Assembly (NCBI GenBank): GCA_028386065.3
Contig: JAKUCV010005743.1
Span: 19,615 to 83,614 of the forward strand
DNA from: Turnera subulata
Lineage: Eukaryota; Streptophyta; Magnoliopsida; Malpighiales; Passifloraceae
Length of the DNA: 64,000 nt
Direction: 5' to 3'
Made by a program: the position numbers and the translations under genes. Below are positions 45,912-56,871 of the stretch, in pieces (positions within the stretch are counted from its first letter, which is position 1; each line of letters starts with the position of its first letter). Below the pieces are notes generated by a model. It saw only the letters and a list, made by a program, of their open reading frames with translations. It did not search any database and was not told the DNA's origin.

Positions 45912-46614
45912 ACAACGAATTTGTATATACATACTTTCTTGCCATAAGTGACCTAAGGGCCGGAAGGCTTGGACGCTCGGTTTCGGTTTTTTGTTTAATT
46001 CCAGTATACTTGATATAACCGTTGGAATAAATTATTTACCACCAAGTTGGAAGAACTCTTTGGAAATAAGATAACTATGGAGAAAATAAAATGAACAGAT
46101 AAGCTGTCTAATAACTGTTAAACTGGTTTCATGCATAATCATTTTGTTGTGCATTATAAGTGATTATTGTGTTCCTATATATACCTATAGGGTATCGAGG
46201 TTTAACCGGATAGCAGTTTTAGAGACACATCAGGTGAGGATGGATAACCTTGGATCTGTGCCCGTAATACTGTGTGTATTTTTGTTGTTTGATTGAACTG
46301 CTGAAATGATTATTGACTGTTACTTGATTGCTATGGAAATTGTTGATGCTGTTGTTGGATCGTGTTTAGACTTGTGGATATTGTGTTGAGAATAATGTTG
46401 AACTGTTAACTGTGATTAATTGACGTTATGAGTCTGTTGTTGGTTTGGACTGTGGTATAATCTGAAATAATGGAAAGTTGGATAATTGAGGATAGGGTAA
46501 TGAAACTGAGTTGAATTTGAGATGATGATATAATTGTCACGTGGAAACTAGTGGTACGACTAAATGGTTAGAGGCTAGTTCTGTGGTGTCATGGCCGGTT
46601 TGGTTTGGTTGTTG

Positions 46615-46687
46615 GGGATGTTGATCCCGAATGATGTTGTTATTGGGATGTCGATCCCGGATTTGTTGTTATTGGGATGTTGATCCC
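46615..46687. repeat. GGGAT-GTTG-ATCCC hairpin array (3 units)
   Basis: Hairpins at 46615-46628, 46645-46658 and 46674-46687, about 30 bp apart. The 3' LTR has four (51735, 51765, 51794, 51823). Confidence 0.82.
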
Positions 46688-47240
46688 GGATTGTGATTTG
46701 GCCTGGCATCCGGAATTAGTTAATAACCAGGTACGACCCTAGCTTTTCCACTGACGGGGCCCGGAAAATAAAATTGATAATAATAATAAACATTCTTTTG
46801 GTCATGGCTCAGTTGTGTTTTGGTAGAATCTTTGTGTTGTGTTTGTCTGTTTTTACTTCAAAAGTATTATGGTTGACTGCATATCTCTGTTTATCCTTCC
46901 TCGGCGAGCACTTCGGACTCACCCCTCGCCTCCGGGGTTTCATCCCGTAGGAAGAATTGTTTGTGGTACAGGAACGTACGGGGCAGGATACTGTGTACCC
47001 TCGGGCAGGACTCGGATCCATTAATTCGCATATGGAGTTTTGCATATGTTGTTTATAAGATTATAAATACTTCTGCTGTGCTAATGTTGTTATTGAGATT
47101 TCCGAAGTCAGGTGTTATGATATTATCTTTGGGCCGTTGGGCCGGATTTTCCTGTTGCAATTACTGTCTGTGCCACGTGTCGGCACTGTTGTTCGGTAAA
47201 TACTGTATGTAGGGTAAATTTGGGTCGGGGTGTTTCATTT

Positions 47241-47252
47241 TGGTAGCGGAGC
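47241..47252 (+). other. Gyp-C primer-binding site
   Basis: TGGTAGCGGAGC, three bases after the LTR end at 47237. Confidence 0.8.
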
Positions 47253-48299
47253 GGGCGGTAGGTCCTAGGGTGTTTACTGTGCTTGTTTAATGTGCTTATT
47301 TGATGTGCATAGCTCGCTCCACATGATCATCATGATTGCATACATATTCATATGGTTAGTGCATAATGGATCGAGTCGAGGGACGCCAGCTTGCTGCCGA
47401 ACATTCACATGTGACTATTCTTTCTCATAAATACATTTGAACGATAAGTAACCGTACTTCAGTTCTTTACAATACTGTTGTTTTGTTGATCCAAAGTTTT
47501 GGAAAGAAAAGTTTTTAAAGGCTGAGTTTGACAAATGACATTTACAGCTTAGGTTGTGGGTTAAATATGTTTATAAGGTGGAACTGCTGTTTTGGGAAGT
47601 TTTATTTGACTATTATGATTTGATGATGGAACATTTTTTAAAGATTTTATTATAAAGTTCAGACATGGTCATTGCCCGGGAAGAACAGTGAGATAAAGGG
47701 ATCTTGAGAAGGCAAGAAGTCAATCTTGTTGTACCCGTGTATCGGAAGTATCGACAGAACAAGTAAGATTTAATTATGGGTTTAGGTTTTTATATCTTTA
47801 AGTGATGGTATGATATTATATGACCTTGAGGAAGTGGGAAATGATGATTTTTGAGTACTGTTTTGATTATGACGTGATAAATTGATTACTTTTGGTTACT
47901 GCTTTGTCTATGACATGATAATTTGAGTTGAGGATTGGTTGATATTCTTGGAAATTTTATGATTTTGGAAATGATTTGATTTTCTTTAAGAAATGGGTTG
48001 ATGATTTGATGATTTTTGGGTACTAAAGTTGTTTATGATGTGATAACTTGATTTGAGAATTGGATTAGTGTTCATGGAATTCTTGATGTCAGAGGCGATC
48101 TGTTCTTTTGAAAAGTGGGGTTTGATGATTTGATGATTTGATGGAATATTTAAAGAGCTATAATCGAAGTTATGATCTTTGCTAGTTTCGGTGGATTTAG
48201 AAGACAAATATTATTTGATGGATGATTATGTTAGTAATAAATTTTGGAGTACTGATCGACATGTTTTGGGAGAAGTAATTAAAAAAATTAAAAATAAAA

Positions 48300-48337
<38 letters not shown>

Positions 48338-48567
48338 TGACGGATAATTATGTAATAAATTTTGAGGTAAAGATCGACATGGTTCGGGGGTTATAATCTG
48401 GAAAATTTATTGGAAAATTTAATTGTGATTCATGGGTGATGATTTGGAGTTCACGTATTTGATGATTTGTGGAAGGATTGATGATCATGATAACTATATA
48501 TATGTTTATGGAATTGGTGGATTACGGTGTGAATTTCGAGGACAAAATTCCTTTAAGGAGGGTAGAA
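47253..48567 (+). other. Gyp-C internal region without coding capacity
   Basis: A short frame from ATG at about 47366 (MDRVEGRQLAAEHSHVTILS) stops within about 25 codons and may be a gag N-terminal relic. The rest is AT-rich, with GATTTGATGATTT-type repeats (47950-48150), a TA run (48305-48332) and a terminal purine-rich tract before 48568. No RT, integrase or protease motif. Confidence 0.75.
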
Positions 48568-51500
48568 CGTAACGACCCGGGGAAAATTTTCGTGATTTTT
48601 ACCAAGCTGTTTTGACTTTTACGGTGGTTAATAAAATTTTATCGCTGTTAATTAAAAATTTTACCAATCCGAGTCAATTTCCATTATTTTTACTACTCTA
48701 AAAAAAATATTATTATTGTTATTATTGTTATCATTATTATTATTATTTTCCTAATCAACATTAGTTGAAATATTATTATTATTACGCTATGATATTTATG
48801 TTGCATTGATTTATCAATTATGTTTTGAAAAGAAAATTCATCTTTGGAGTTTATTTTAATTTTTAAAAGAATCTGAACATATCTAATAATGCATATGATT
48901 TCAAAGGTTAAGCCAAAACACAAGGTTTAGTGTAGTTTCGACCGATACGACGTAGTTTTGGCTAAGCCAAAACACAAAACACAAGGAGAGCTGCGTTTTG
49001 GCTAAGGTGTTGACTGGTGCTTGTGGACGTCCAAAACGACGCCGTTTTGTGTGTCGGCAAGACACACTGATTTTGCCCGACAACACCAGTTTTCCATCCC
49101 TCTTTTCCTTTTACCTTTTCTTTTCATTCTTTTCTTTTTTTTCCTCCACTCTCTCTTCCTTTTTCGTTTTTCTTCATCCGGCCCCCACCCATTTCCTTTC
49201 CATCTACTCTTCTTTTTTTTCCACGTCTTTTTCTTCATTTCATCTCCTATAATTCCTCCACCCCTTCACTGAAACCCCTCCTCCTTCTTCCTTTTTCCCT
49301 CCTCTCTCCCTTTCTCCTCCCCTCTTCTCCTTCCTCTTCCCTGCCAAAATCCATCTTCTTCACTCCTCCTACCTCCTCCCTTCGTTGTCGACGCCGCCAC
49401 CACCCCCAAGACGAGCTCGAGACTGCCGTGCACAGGAGGCCGATCTCTTCTCCTCCTCACCGCCCCTGTTGCCGCTGCAAGACGCCGCCACCATCCTTGG
49501 ACGAAGAAGACCAGACTCGGATCCGCCTCCCCTTGCTTGCGTCACACAGTCGCACGAGCCACTGCCGCGTCGCCAACCCAGCAGCCGCACCTAGCCGTCT
49601 CTCCACGTCGCCGCCCGCTTCTTCCTCACCTCCTTTACCCTTCTTCCTCGCCGTGCCAACCCATACACCGACCCCCTCTCCTCTGCAACGCACACGGTTG
49701 CAGCCTTTGGGAGCCACCGCGAACTGTTGTCACCATCGCCGACAGAGTTGAGTGGTAAGACCCGGTGACGCCTCTTTCTCTTCCACAGTTTCTTTCCTTT
49801 TAACCCGATTTGTGTTTGGATTGTGGCAATCGGGTCTTGTTGTTTCGGATCCGTGTTAATTGTTTTGTTTGGTGGTGTGGGTCTGTGTTTGGTTACTGCC
49901 GAGATGGATATGGCGTTGACGTTGCTGTTATGGTTGTGGGTTGGACTATTCTGGATGGTGGACTCGATTGTATGGTGGAACACCGGTCACCAGAACATTG
50001 CCGTGGGGAAGGTGTGTCTACTGACGGCGGGAGTGTTGTCTTGGTGGTTGAACTGGTTCGGTCTTCTCGCAGGTGAACAGTAATCGAGAATGATGCTTAA
50101 TTTATTTTCTTTATGCATTTATTTAATTTATGCTTAATTCTCCGATTGGGCTATTAAAAAGGCCACCGTATTTTAATTTCCAGTTCTAATTTTATTTACG
50201 TTTACCTGGGCTCGTAAAAGGCCCATTGATTCCGATTCTCATTTTATTTATTAAAATTGGGATAAATATAATTAAAGGCCCATATTATCCAAATTTAATT
50301 ACGCTATTAATTCGAAGTTGTTTCTTTATTTTCTCCGTTGGACTAAACGCAAGTGATGGTCCCCTGAGCTTAGTTTCTTAATTATGTTTTAATTGAGTTA
50401 AGATTATTACGTTTCTAATACGTTTAATTACCATTCCTCTGGGCTAAATGATAATAGGCCCATACCCTATTTTCTTTATCAATTTAATTCTTATATATAT
50501 ATTACTATCAGTATTTTTGTTGGCTAAATAATATCTGGCCATAATTATTTATGAATTTTAATTATATATATTCTTGGCCATATATATGATTAAGTAGTTA
50601 ATAATTTAAATTGTAAATTAAAAGCAATATTATTTTTGGATTTAAATATGTATTTATAAGACTTGTATATAACCAGTATAGAGTTTATTTTACGACTAAA
50701 CTATGCTTCATTAATTTACCGTAAATATTATGTTAACATAATAAGTGGTAATATTATTTTGACTATTTATCTAAGACTTTAAAGGTTATAATATTTCGAC
50801 CACTAATTTATGTTACCGCTTACACTCTATTTAAAGTTATCGGATATATATGTATATTTCCAAATGTTTACTTATACCGTATCCCGACTATAATGATTTC
50901 TTACCATTGACAATATTTTCTATTTAACGGTTTACTAACGGGAATATTATTTATAAATATTATCTACTTCGTATTATTAAAAAAGTTACGAGTATTTTAC
51001 GGGCCATAATTTGTTCTATTTCCCTCTATATGATTTATACAACGAATTTTTATATACATAGTTTCTTGCCATAAGCGACCTAAGGGCCGGGATATCGGCT
51101 TGGACGCTCGGTTTCGGTTTTTTATTTAAATCCAGTATACTTGATATAATAGTTAGAATAAATTAATTACCACCAAGTTGGAAGAACTGTTTGGTATCAT
51201 GCATAATCATGAACAGATAAGCCGTCTAATAACAGTTAAACCGGTATCATGCATAATTATTTTGTTGTGCATTATAAGTGATTATTGTGTTCCTATATAT
51301 ACATATAGGGTATCGAGGTTTGACAGGATAGCAGTTTCAAAGACACATCAGGTGAGGATGGACAACCTTGGATATGTGCCCGTAATACTGTGTGTGTATT
51401 TTTGTTGTTTGATTGAACTGCTAAAATGATTATTGACTGTTACTTGATTGCTATGGAAATTGTTGATGCTGTTGTTGGATCGTGTTTAGACTTGTGGATA

Positions 51501-52384
51501 TTGTGTTGAGAATAATGCTGAATTGTTAATTGTGATTAATTGACGTTATGAGTCTGTTGTTGGTTTGGACTGTGGTATAATCTGAAATAATGGAAAGTTG
51601 GATAATTGAGGATAGGGTAATGAAACTGAGTTGAATTTGAGATGATGATATAATTGTCATGTGGAAAGTAGTGGTGCGACTAGATGGTTAGAGGCTAGTT
51701 CTGTGGTGTCATGGCCGGTTTGGTTTGGTTGTTGGGGATGTTGATCCCGGATGATGTTGTTATTGGGATGTTGATCTCGGATTTGTTGTTATTGGGATGT
51801 TGATCCCGGATTGGTTGTGATTGGGATGTTGATCCCGGATTGTGATTTGGCCTGGCATCCAGAATTAGTTAATAACTAGGTACGATCCTAGTTGTCCAGT
51901 GACGGGGCCGGAAGATAAAATTGGTAATAATAATAAACATTCTTTTGGTCTTGGCTCAGTTGTGTTTTGGTAGAATCTTTGTGTTGTGTTTGTCTGTTTT
52001 TACTTCGAAAGTATTATGGTTGACTGCATATCTTTGTTTATCCTTCGTCGGTGAGCACTTCGGACTCACCATTCGCCTGCGGGATTTCATCCCGTAGGAA
52101 GAGTTGTTTGTGGTACAGGAACGTACGGGGCAGGCTGCTGTGTACACTCGGGCTGGACTCGGATCCATTAATTCGCATATGGAGTTTTGCATATGTTGTT
52201 TATAAGAATATAAATGCTTCTGCTGTGCTAATGTTGTTATTGAGATTTCTGAAGTCGAGTGTTATGATATTATCTTTGAGCCGTTGTGCCGGATTTTCCT
52301 GTTGTAATTACTGTCTGTGCCACATGTCGGCACTATTGTTCGGTAAATACTGTATGTAGGGTAAATTTGGGTCGGGGTGTTTCA
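48568..52384 (+). repeat. Gyp-C 3' LTR (3817 bp)
   Basis: About 3 percent different from the 5' LTR in the first 160 bases. It lacks the ~300-bp CCGGCGAG segment. The ORFs at 49021-49272, 49428-49751 and 49810-50076 mirror those of the 5' LTR and are non-genic. Confidence 0.9.
51735..51836. repeat. GGGAT-GTTG-ATCCC hairpin array (4 units)
   Basis: Units at 51735-51748, 51765-51778 (arm ATCTC, one mismatch), 51794-51807 and 51823-51836. One more unit than the 5' LTR. Confidence 0.82.
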
Positions 52385-53390
52385 GGAAATAAAGTAAAAA
52401 TTTATTTATTAGATGATAAATAAAGTAAGCAAGCATAAAAATTATCCATTATCCTAAAAAAAAAATTTATTGTAAGAAAATATTGAATTGTTATGGATAC
52501 TAATATAAAAAGATATATAATTTGAAAAATAAATAAAAATATCTAAGATATTTAAAATATTTAAAACATTTATTGGCATAAATTTTTACAAACTTTAAAA
52601 TTTAGAATTTGTTTTCTAATAAAATTGAATAAACAAAAAATTCATAGTATAGAACCTACATAAATGGTGAAATTATATATATATATAATATATATAAATT
52701 ATATATTATTTATTCCTACACAATGTCTTTCTAAAATTAGTCATATAAAGGAAAAGGAAGAAACAGAAATAAATATATAATTAATATTAATCTATTGAAA
52801 ATATCATTTCTCATAAAATAATTCAACAAATTATTTATATAAAAAATTTGTAAAATAAAAGATGTAACCATTGTAAACAATTTTAAAATTCATATAAAGG
52901 CAAAGATGTCTAGAAAAATTTTGTATAATATTAACATTCATAAAATAAAATAGAAAATTGAGAGAATTACCTTATGCTAAATATTAATATAAAAAAATAG
53001 ATAGGCAAATAATAAAAATTAAAAAATATAAAATATAAAATAATTTAATATAATATAAATAATATATCATGACTTTTAAGAAATATGAGAAAATTATGAA
53101 CTATTAAAATTCATTGTGTGACAAAAAAAAAGTTATATGATGACTATGTCATAATGTTTGATTGATTATACTATAATATTAATTTTATTAATATTGAAAA
53201 ATTAAATATTTATTTTGTAATAAAATAAATTTTTGCTAGTAAAATAAATCAAAGTCAAGAATTTCAGATACCATAAATTTTTTTTGTTCTTTATTTTCAG
53301 TTGTTACATTAATCATAAAATAATTATTTAAAGAATCTAATATATGAATAATGATTGGAATTTTTTTTCTTAAGGATTTATTTGAATGTG
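52385..53390. other. AT-rich spacer, remainder of the ~1-kb duplicated unit
   Basis: Starts with the Gyp-C target duplication and TAAAGTAAAAATTT, matching 35908 onward, including GCAAGAAAATATTGAAT-like sequence. Then about 900 bp of A/T-rich DNA with no coding or structural signal that I can support. Confidence 0.5.
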
Positions 53391-53525
53391 TTGGCCCAAA
53401 AGTCGCTAAGAGGGGGGGGGGGGATTTTGTTTTGAATTAGCCTTGTTGATTAAAAGCTAATTTAGCGTCTCAGATGCCAAACTGTTTTTCTCTCACATAA
53501 AATTGGTATGGCATCAAACTTCAAA
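53391..53525 (-). repeat. SIRE-like LTR edge with 12-G run
   Basis: TGTTGGCCCAAAAGTCGCTAAGAGG followed by 12 G (53412-53423), the arrangement seen at SIRE-type copia LTR ends; compare the reverse form at 34321. Partial and approximate. Confidence 0.4.
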
Positions 53526-54297
53526 TCATAGTCTAAGTAAAGTTTGTTTCATCCAAAGAAGTTTTGCACAACATGATCCTGCAGCTACATACTCAGCTTC
53601 GGTTATTGATGTAGCAACAGAATTTTGTTTCTTACTAGGCCAAGAAACTAGTGAATTTCCTAAAAATTGACATGTCCCACTAGTACTTTTTCTATCAAGC
53701 ATGCATCCAGTAAAGTCAGCATCAGAATATCTAATTAAATTAAAAGATTCAACCTTGGGATACCAAAGACCTAGAGAGGGTGTTCTATTTAGGTATTTAA
53801 AAATTCTTTTAATAGCCCTCAAATGAGATTCTTTAGGACATGCTTGAAAACGAGCACACACTAAACATAATATCAAGTCTAGATGTAGTAAGACAGAAAA
53901 GACTTCCAATCATACCTTTATATTTCTTAATGCCCATATCTTTTCCGAATTCATCTTTATCAAGCTTTGTTGTAGTGCTCATGGACTCAAGGCGAGCTAC
54001 GGGTGCAAAGGTTTCATTAAAGTCAATTCCTTCTTCTTGATTGTAGCCTTGTGCTACAAGCCTTGCCTTGTTCCTTGTCACATTTCCAGCCTCATCCAAT
54101 TTGTTCCTAAATACCCATTTGGTTCCAATTATTGGATAATTTGTGCGTCTAGGAACTAATTCCCAAACATCACTTTTCTCAAATTGATTGAGTTCTTCTT
54201 GCATAGCCATCACCCAATTTTCATCAATAATAGCATCATTGATATTTTTGGGCTCAATTTGTGATAGAAAAGCCTGATGGGAATTCAGATTGTACAA
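53526..54297 (-). pseudogene. SIRE-like copia RT/RNase H fragment, internally deleted
   Basis: The minus-strand frame from 54297 has [40 protein letters not shown] and [16 protein letters not shown], then jumps to [20 protein letters not shown]. Most of the RT palm, including YVDD, is missing. RNase H resumes after a frameshift (DADFTGCMLDRKSTSG, TEAEYVAAGSCCAKLLWMKQ). Both ends are truncated. Confidence 0.85.
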
Positions 54298-54785
54298 GGA
54301 GGATCTTGTGGTTACTCCCTTATATGGATCACGGATTAAAGGATTTTTTGGTACCTGTACTCGGCCTCAATTTGGATTTTGGTACTTGTACTAAAATTTC
54401 ATGATTTTTTGTACCTGTACTTCGGAAGATTCATTGTTTTCGGTACTTCCGGTGATCGGTGGGTCGCCGGGGACACTTGTCCATTTTGTGTGAGGCCACA
54501 TCATTTGAGGTCTCACTCCACCCGGGTTCCACCAGTTCCAACCCGAAACAACTAAGAAACCGACCCGTAACGGGTCTAACCATTCCAAATACTCCAATTT
54601 TATTTTTAGAAAAAAGATATATAAAATTTATACTTATTTACAGTTTTTTAAAATTATAATTCTTAGAGTTTGTCAGTTTATTCATTTATTTTTAATTAAT
54701 TTTATAATTTTTTTATATTTTAATCTTATTTTTTTAAAAATAATGACTTATACTTATCTCATAAAAAATTCCCAAACCGAAACAC
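54298..54785. other. Unclassified non-coding stretch
   Basis: GGTAC(C/T)TGTACT occurs three times (about 54349, 54391, 54411) and suggests an old unclassified repeat. From 54600 AT-rich. No gene. Confidence 0.4.
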
Positions 54786-55378
54786 ATGAAAAAAATTGTC
54801 GTTTTTTTTTGGAATAATAACAGGCGTGACGAGGATGAAGCCCTTGGCTTCGTCTTCTTCAACAATCCACACAGGAGCCGCCTTCACCAAACACATCGTG
54901 AACCGCCGTCGCACCGCGCGTGGACACAAGCACCGCCACAACCACACGACTCATGCCGCCGCCGTCGCTGCGTGAGGGGTCGGATCGAGAGCGGGAGCCG
55001 CGAGTCATAAAACCCATCGCTCCGACCATCGGCGCTGTCTCCTAGCCTCCCACAGCACTGTCGTCGTGCTGCTTCGGGATTCGAATCTCAACCCACACAG
55101 ATAGGGGTCGCAGCAGTCGATGCCGACAGTGAAGAAGAGGAGCACTTCGTGAAGATGGCTCTCTGCCTCCTCTTCATCCTCGTCGGTGTCCTCATTGCCA
55201 CCACCTTCTTCATCCTCCAGCCTTGCCTCTCCCGCCTCTCCTCTTCCCCCTACTCCTCAAACCTCCTCTCCACCGCTCCGACAACAACAACCCCCACCAC
55301 CGCCTCCACTCCTCCTCGCTCCTCCCCAAGCACCTCGTTCATTCGTCGGCCGTGTCCCCGCCGGTCTCGGGCGGAAGC
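54786..55378 (+). CDS. Possible host exon, cut by the Cop2 insertion
   Basis: Not recognised. GC-rich sequence unlike the flanking spacer. From ATG 55155 the frame reads a hydrophobic stretch (LCLLFILVGVLIATTFFIL), which could be a signal peptide or membrane helix, followed by a Ser/Thr/Pro-rich tail. It is open upstream to acidic DADSEEEEHFVK. At 55378 Cop2 interrupts it. Removing Cop2 and one target copy continues the frame at 63786 for about 17 codons before a stop. No homology can be claimed; it may be only a CT-rich 5' leader. Confidence 0.3.
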
Positions 55379-56857
55379 TGTAAGTAACCGGGCATGCAAA
55401 CTTGACAATCAAGTGCAGCGGAAAGACCCGAAAACCTTGGAGGATCCAAGTGAAGCAACCTCACCGAACAAAATCGATCATACCTGAAACGGTTAGGATC
55501 TTTCACCTGACTGAAGAACCGAATCAGCTAGAGCCGGAAGGATATCCTGCTCCTCTACGGTATCCACACGAACCGTCAATCACCGGCCAGAATCGTCTCA
55601 CAATCTCCAACCCCGGAGCACTCCCAAACCGTGGTGCTAGCTACGGATTTCCGGGAGCTATATGTGGTGTTTATGGTATCTCTTTCTTTCACAAAGAAGA
55701 GAGGAAGATGTGTGTGTGTTTCTTGCTCTGAAAAACCCAGAATTCAGAATGCAAGAGAGAGTGAGAAGTGTCAAGAGTAATCAGATTACTCTCCCTCAAT
55801 TAGTGCTAAGAGACAATGGAATAATGGCCAACATAATGGCCCATTATCTTTTATGATTATGTCTCCACATAACCATGTCTCCACTAATGTACAAACACTC
55901 ATCACAGCACTAACTTGGTCCAATCATTCTGTCAATTACTGAATCAAACCAACCCAAAACGACCACGGACCAAGCACAAACCGGTCCAACCATGGTTCAA
56001 CCACCTGCTTGAATCAACGGTTCTATGTGTGTGACCCTGTAGGCACTTGTAACGTCCGGAAATAATTGTAAAATCTCATTTTACAATTACAAGCAAAGTG
56101 CGGCGTCTAGCAACACATCATTGCTACCCGAACGACAAGATCAGTACTGATTCTATATGTCTCGGAACATGTCATCCTCCTTTCGTCCCATTATCAAGAT
56201 TAAACCGAGACATGGAAAACGTCAATCTCGTATATGTTTAATCATAGTTTCTTGATCCCCGAGTTAACTGTGTAAAACGGATCCTAATGATATCACCATA
56301 TCATATAATCTGAGCATGGCCATGCATTTACAGTTCAACTCTATCAAGAGGCCCATCTGATAATATACCCGTTATATGGGTCGGACGAATCCCATCTTGA
56401 TCAATCAAAACCCACTACACATTTATCATATACCCAATGATTACCCTTAAGTCCACCCAGTTACGGATGACTAGGAATAATATCAAAGTATATGACTCAC
56501 ATGTTGGGAACCTTGATGATCTCAGGTCTAAGGATAATATATATAAGAACCACTAATGACAATCATATAACGTTCCATGTAGGGTTCTTATGTAGGTCGG
56601 TCCAGTCCACAAGTTCTCTAACTTGTACCCGTATGTAGAATTAATATCTCATATAATTCTCAACACACGCTAGTCTTAATTTATTATTACAACCCATCCA
56701 TAATAATAATCGACTAGAGACATTTAAGAATACAAAATATTCTAGGGTTATAAATATGTGCAAGCGATTATCTCATACTCATATTTATTGGAACAACCTT
56801 AATGTATATACATGACTACAATCATCCATTGATTGGCTTTTGGGCATATTACTAACA
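55379..56857 (-). repeat. Cop2 3' LTR (1479 bp)
   Basis: TGTTAGTAATATGCCC at 56857 to TTACTTACA at 55379 on the minus strand. Confidence 0.93.
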
Positions 56858-56871
56858 TTCTCCCACTTGCA

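Larger units (their letters stand above)
36919..47237 (+). repeat. Gyp-C 5' LTR, interrupted by Gyp-D
   Basis: LTR parts are 36919-39707 and 45917-47237. It holds an AAAACGACGCCGTTTT dyad (37398-37413), a pyrimidine tract (37440-37740), and a CCGGAATCCGGCGAG module (38488) within about 300 bp that the 3' LTR lacks (deletion near 50091). Three GGGAT/ATCCC hairpins lie at 46615-46687. Confidence 0.9.
36919..52384 (+). mobile_element. Gyp-C: non-autonomous Ty3/gypsy element with ~4-kb LTRs
   Basis: The 5' LTR (36919-47237, about 4.1 kb once Gyp-D is removed) starts TGTAACGACCCGGGTAAAAT. The 3' LTR (48568-52384, 3817 bp) starts CGTAACGACC, a T-to-C change in the terminal TG. Both end GGGTCGGGGTGTTTCA. 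Perfect target duplication GGAAA at 36914-36918 and 52385-52389. The internal part is only about 1.33 kb (47238-48567) with a PBS and a chromovirus-type end (GAATTTCGAGGACAAAATTC near 48532) but no gag or pol. It is a LARD-like derivative that would need proteins in trans, plausibly from a Tekay-type relative. Confidence 0.9.

Noticed and set aside
48301..48332. TA dinucleotide run
   Set aside because: Simple microsatellite inside the Gyp-C internal region; no further meaning seen.
54759..55010. Overlapping small frames on both strands rich in Arg and His
   Set aside because: GC-rich CCGCC-type sequence; no homology, splice or start context that I can support.
55662..55856. 64-codon frame identical at 62565-62759
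   Set aside because: Identity reflects the two Cop2 LTRs; no protein features.
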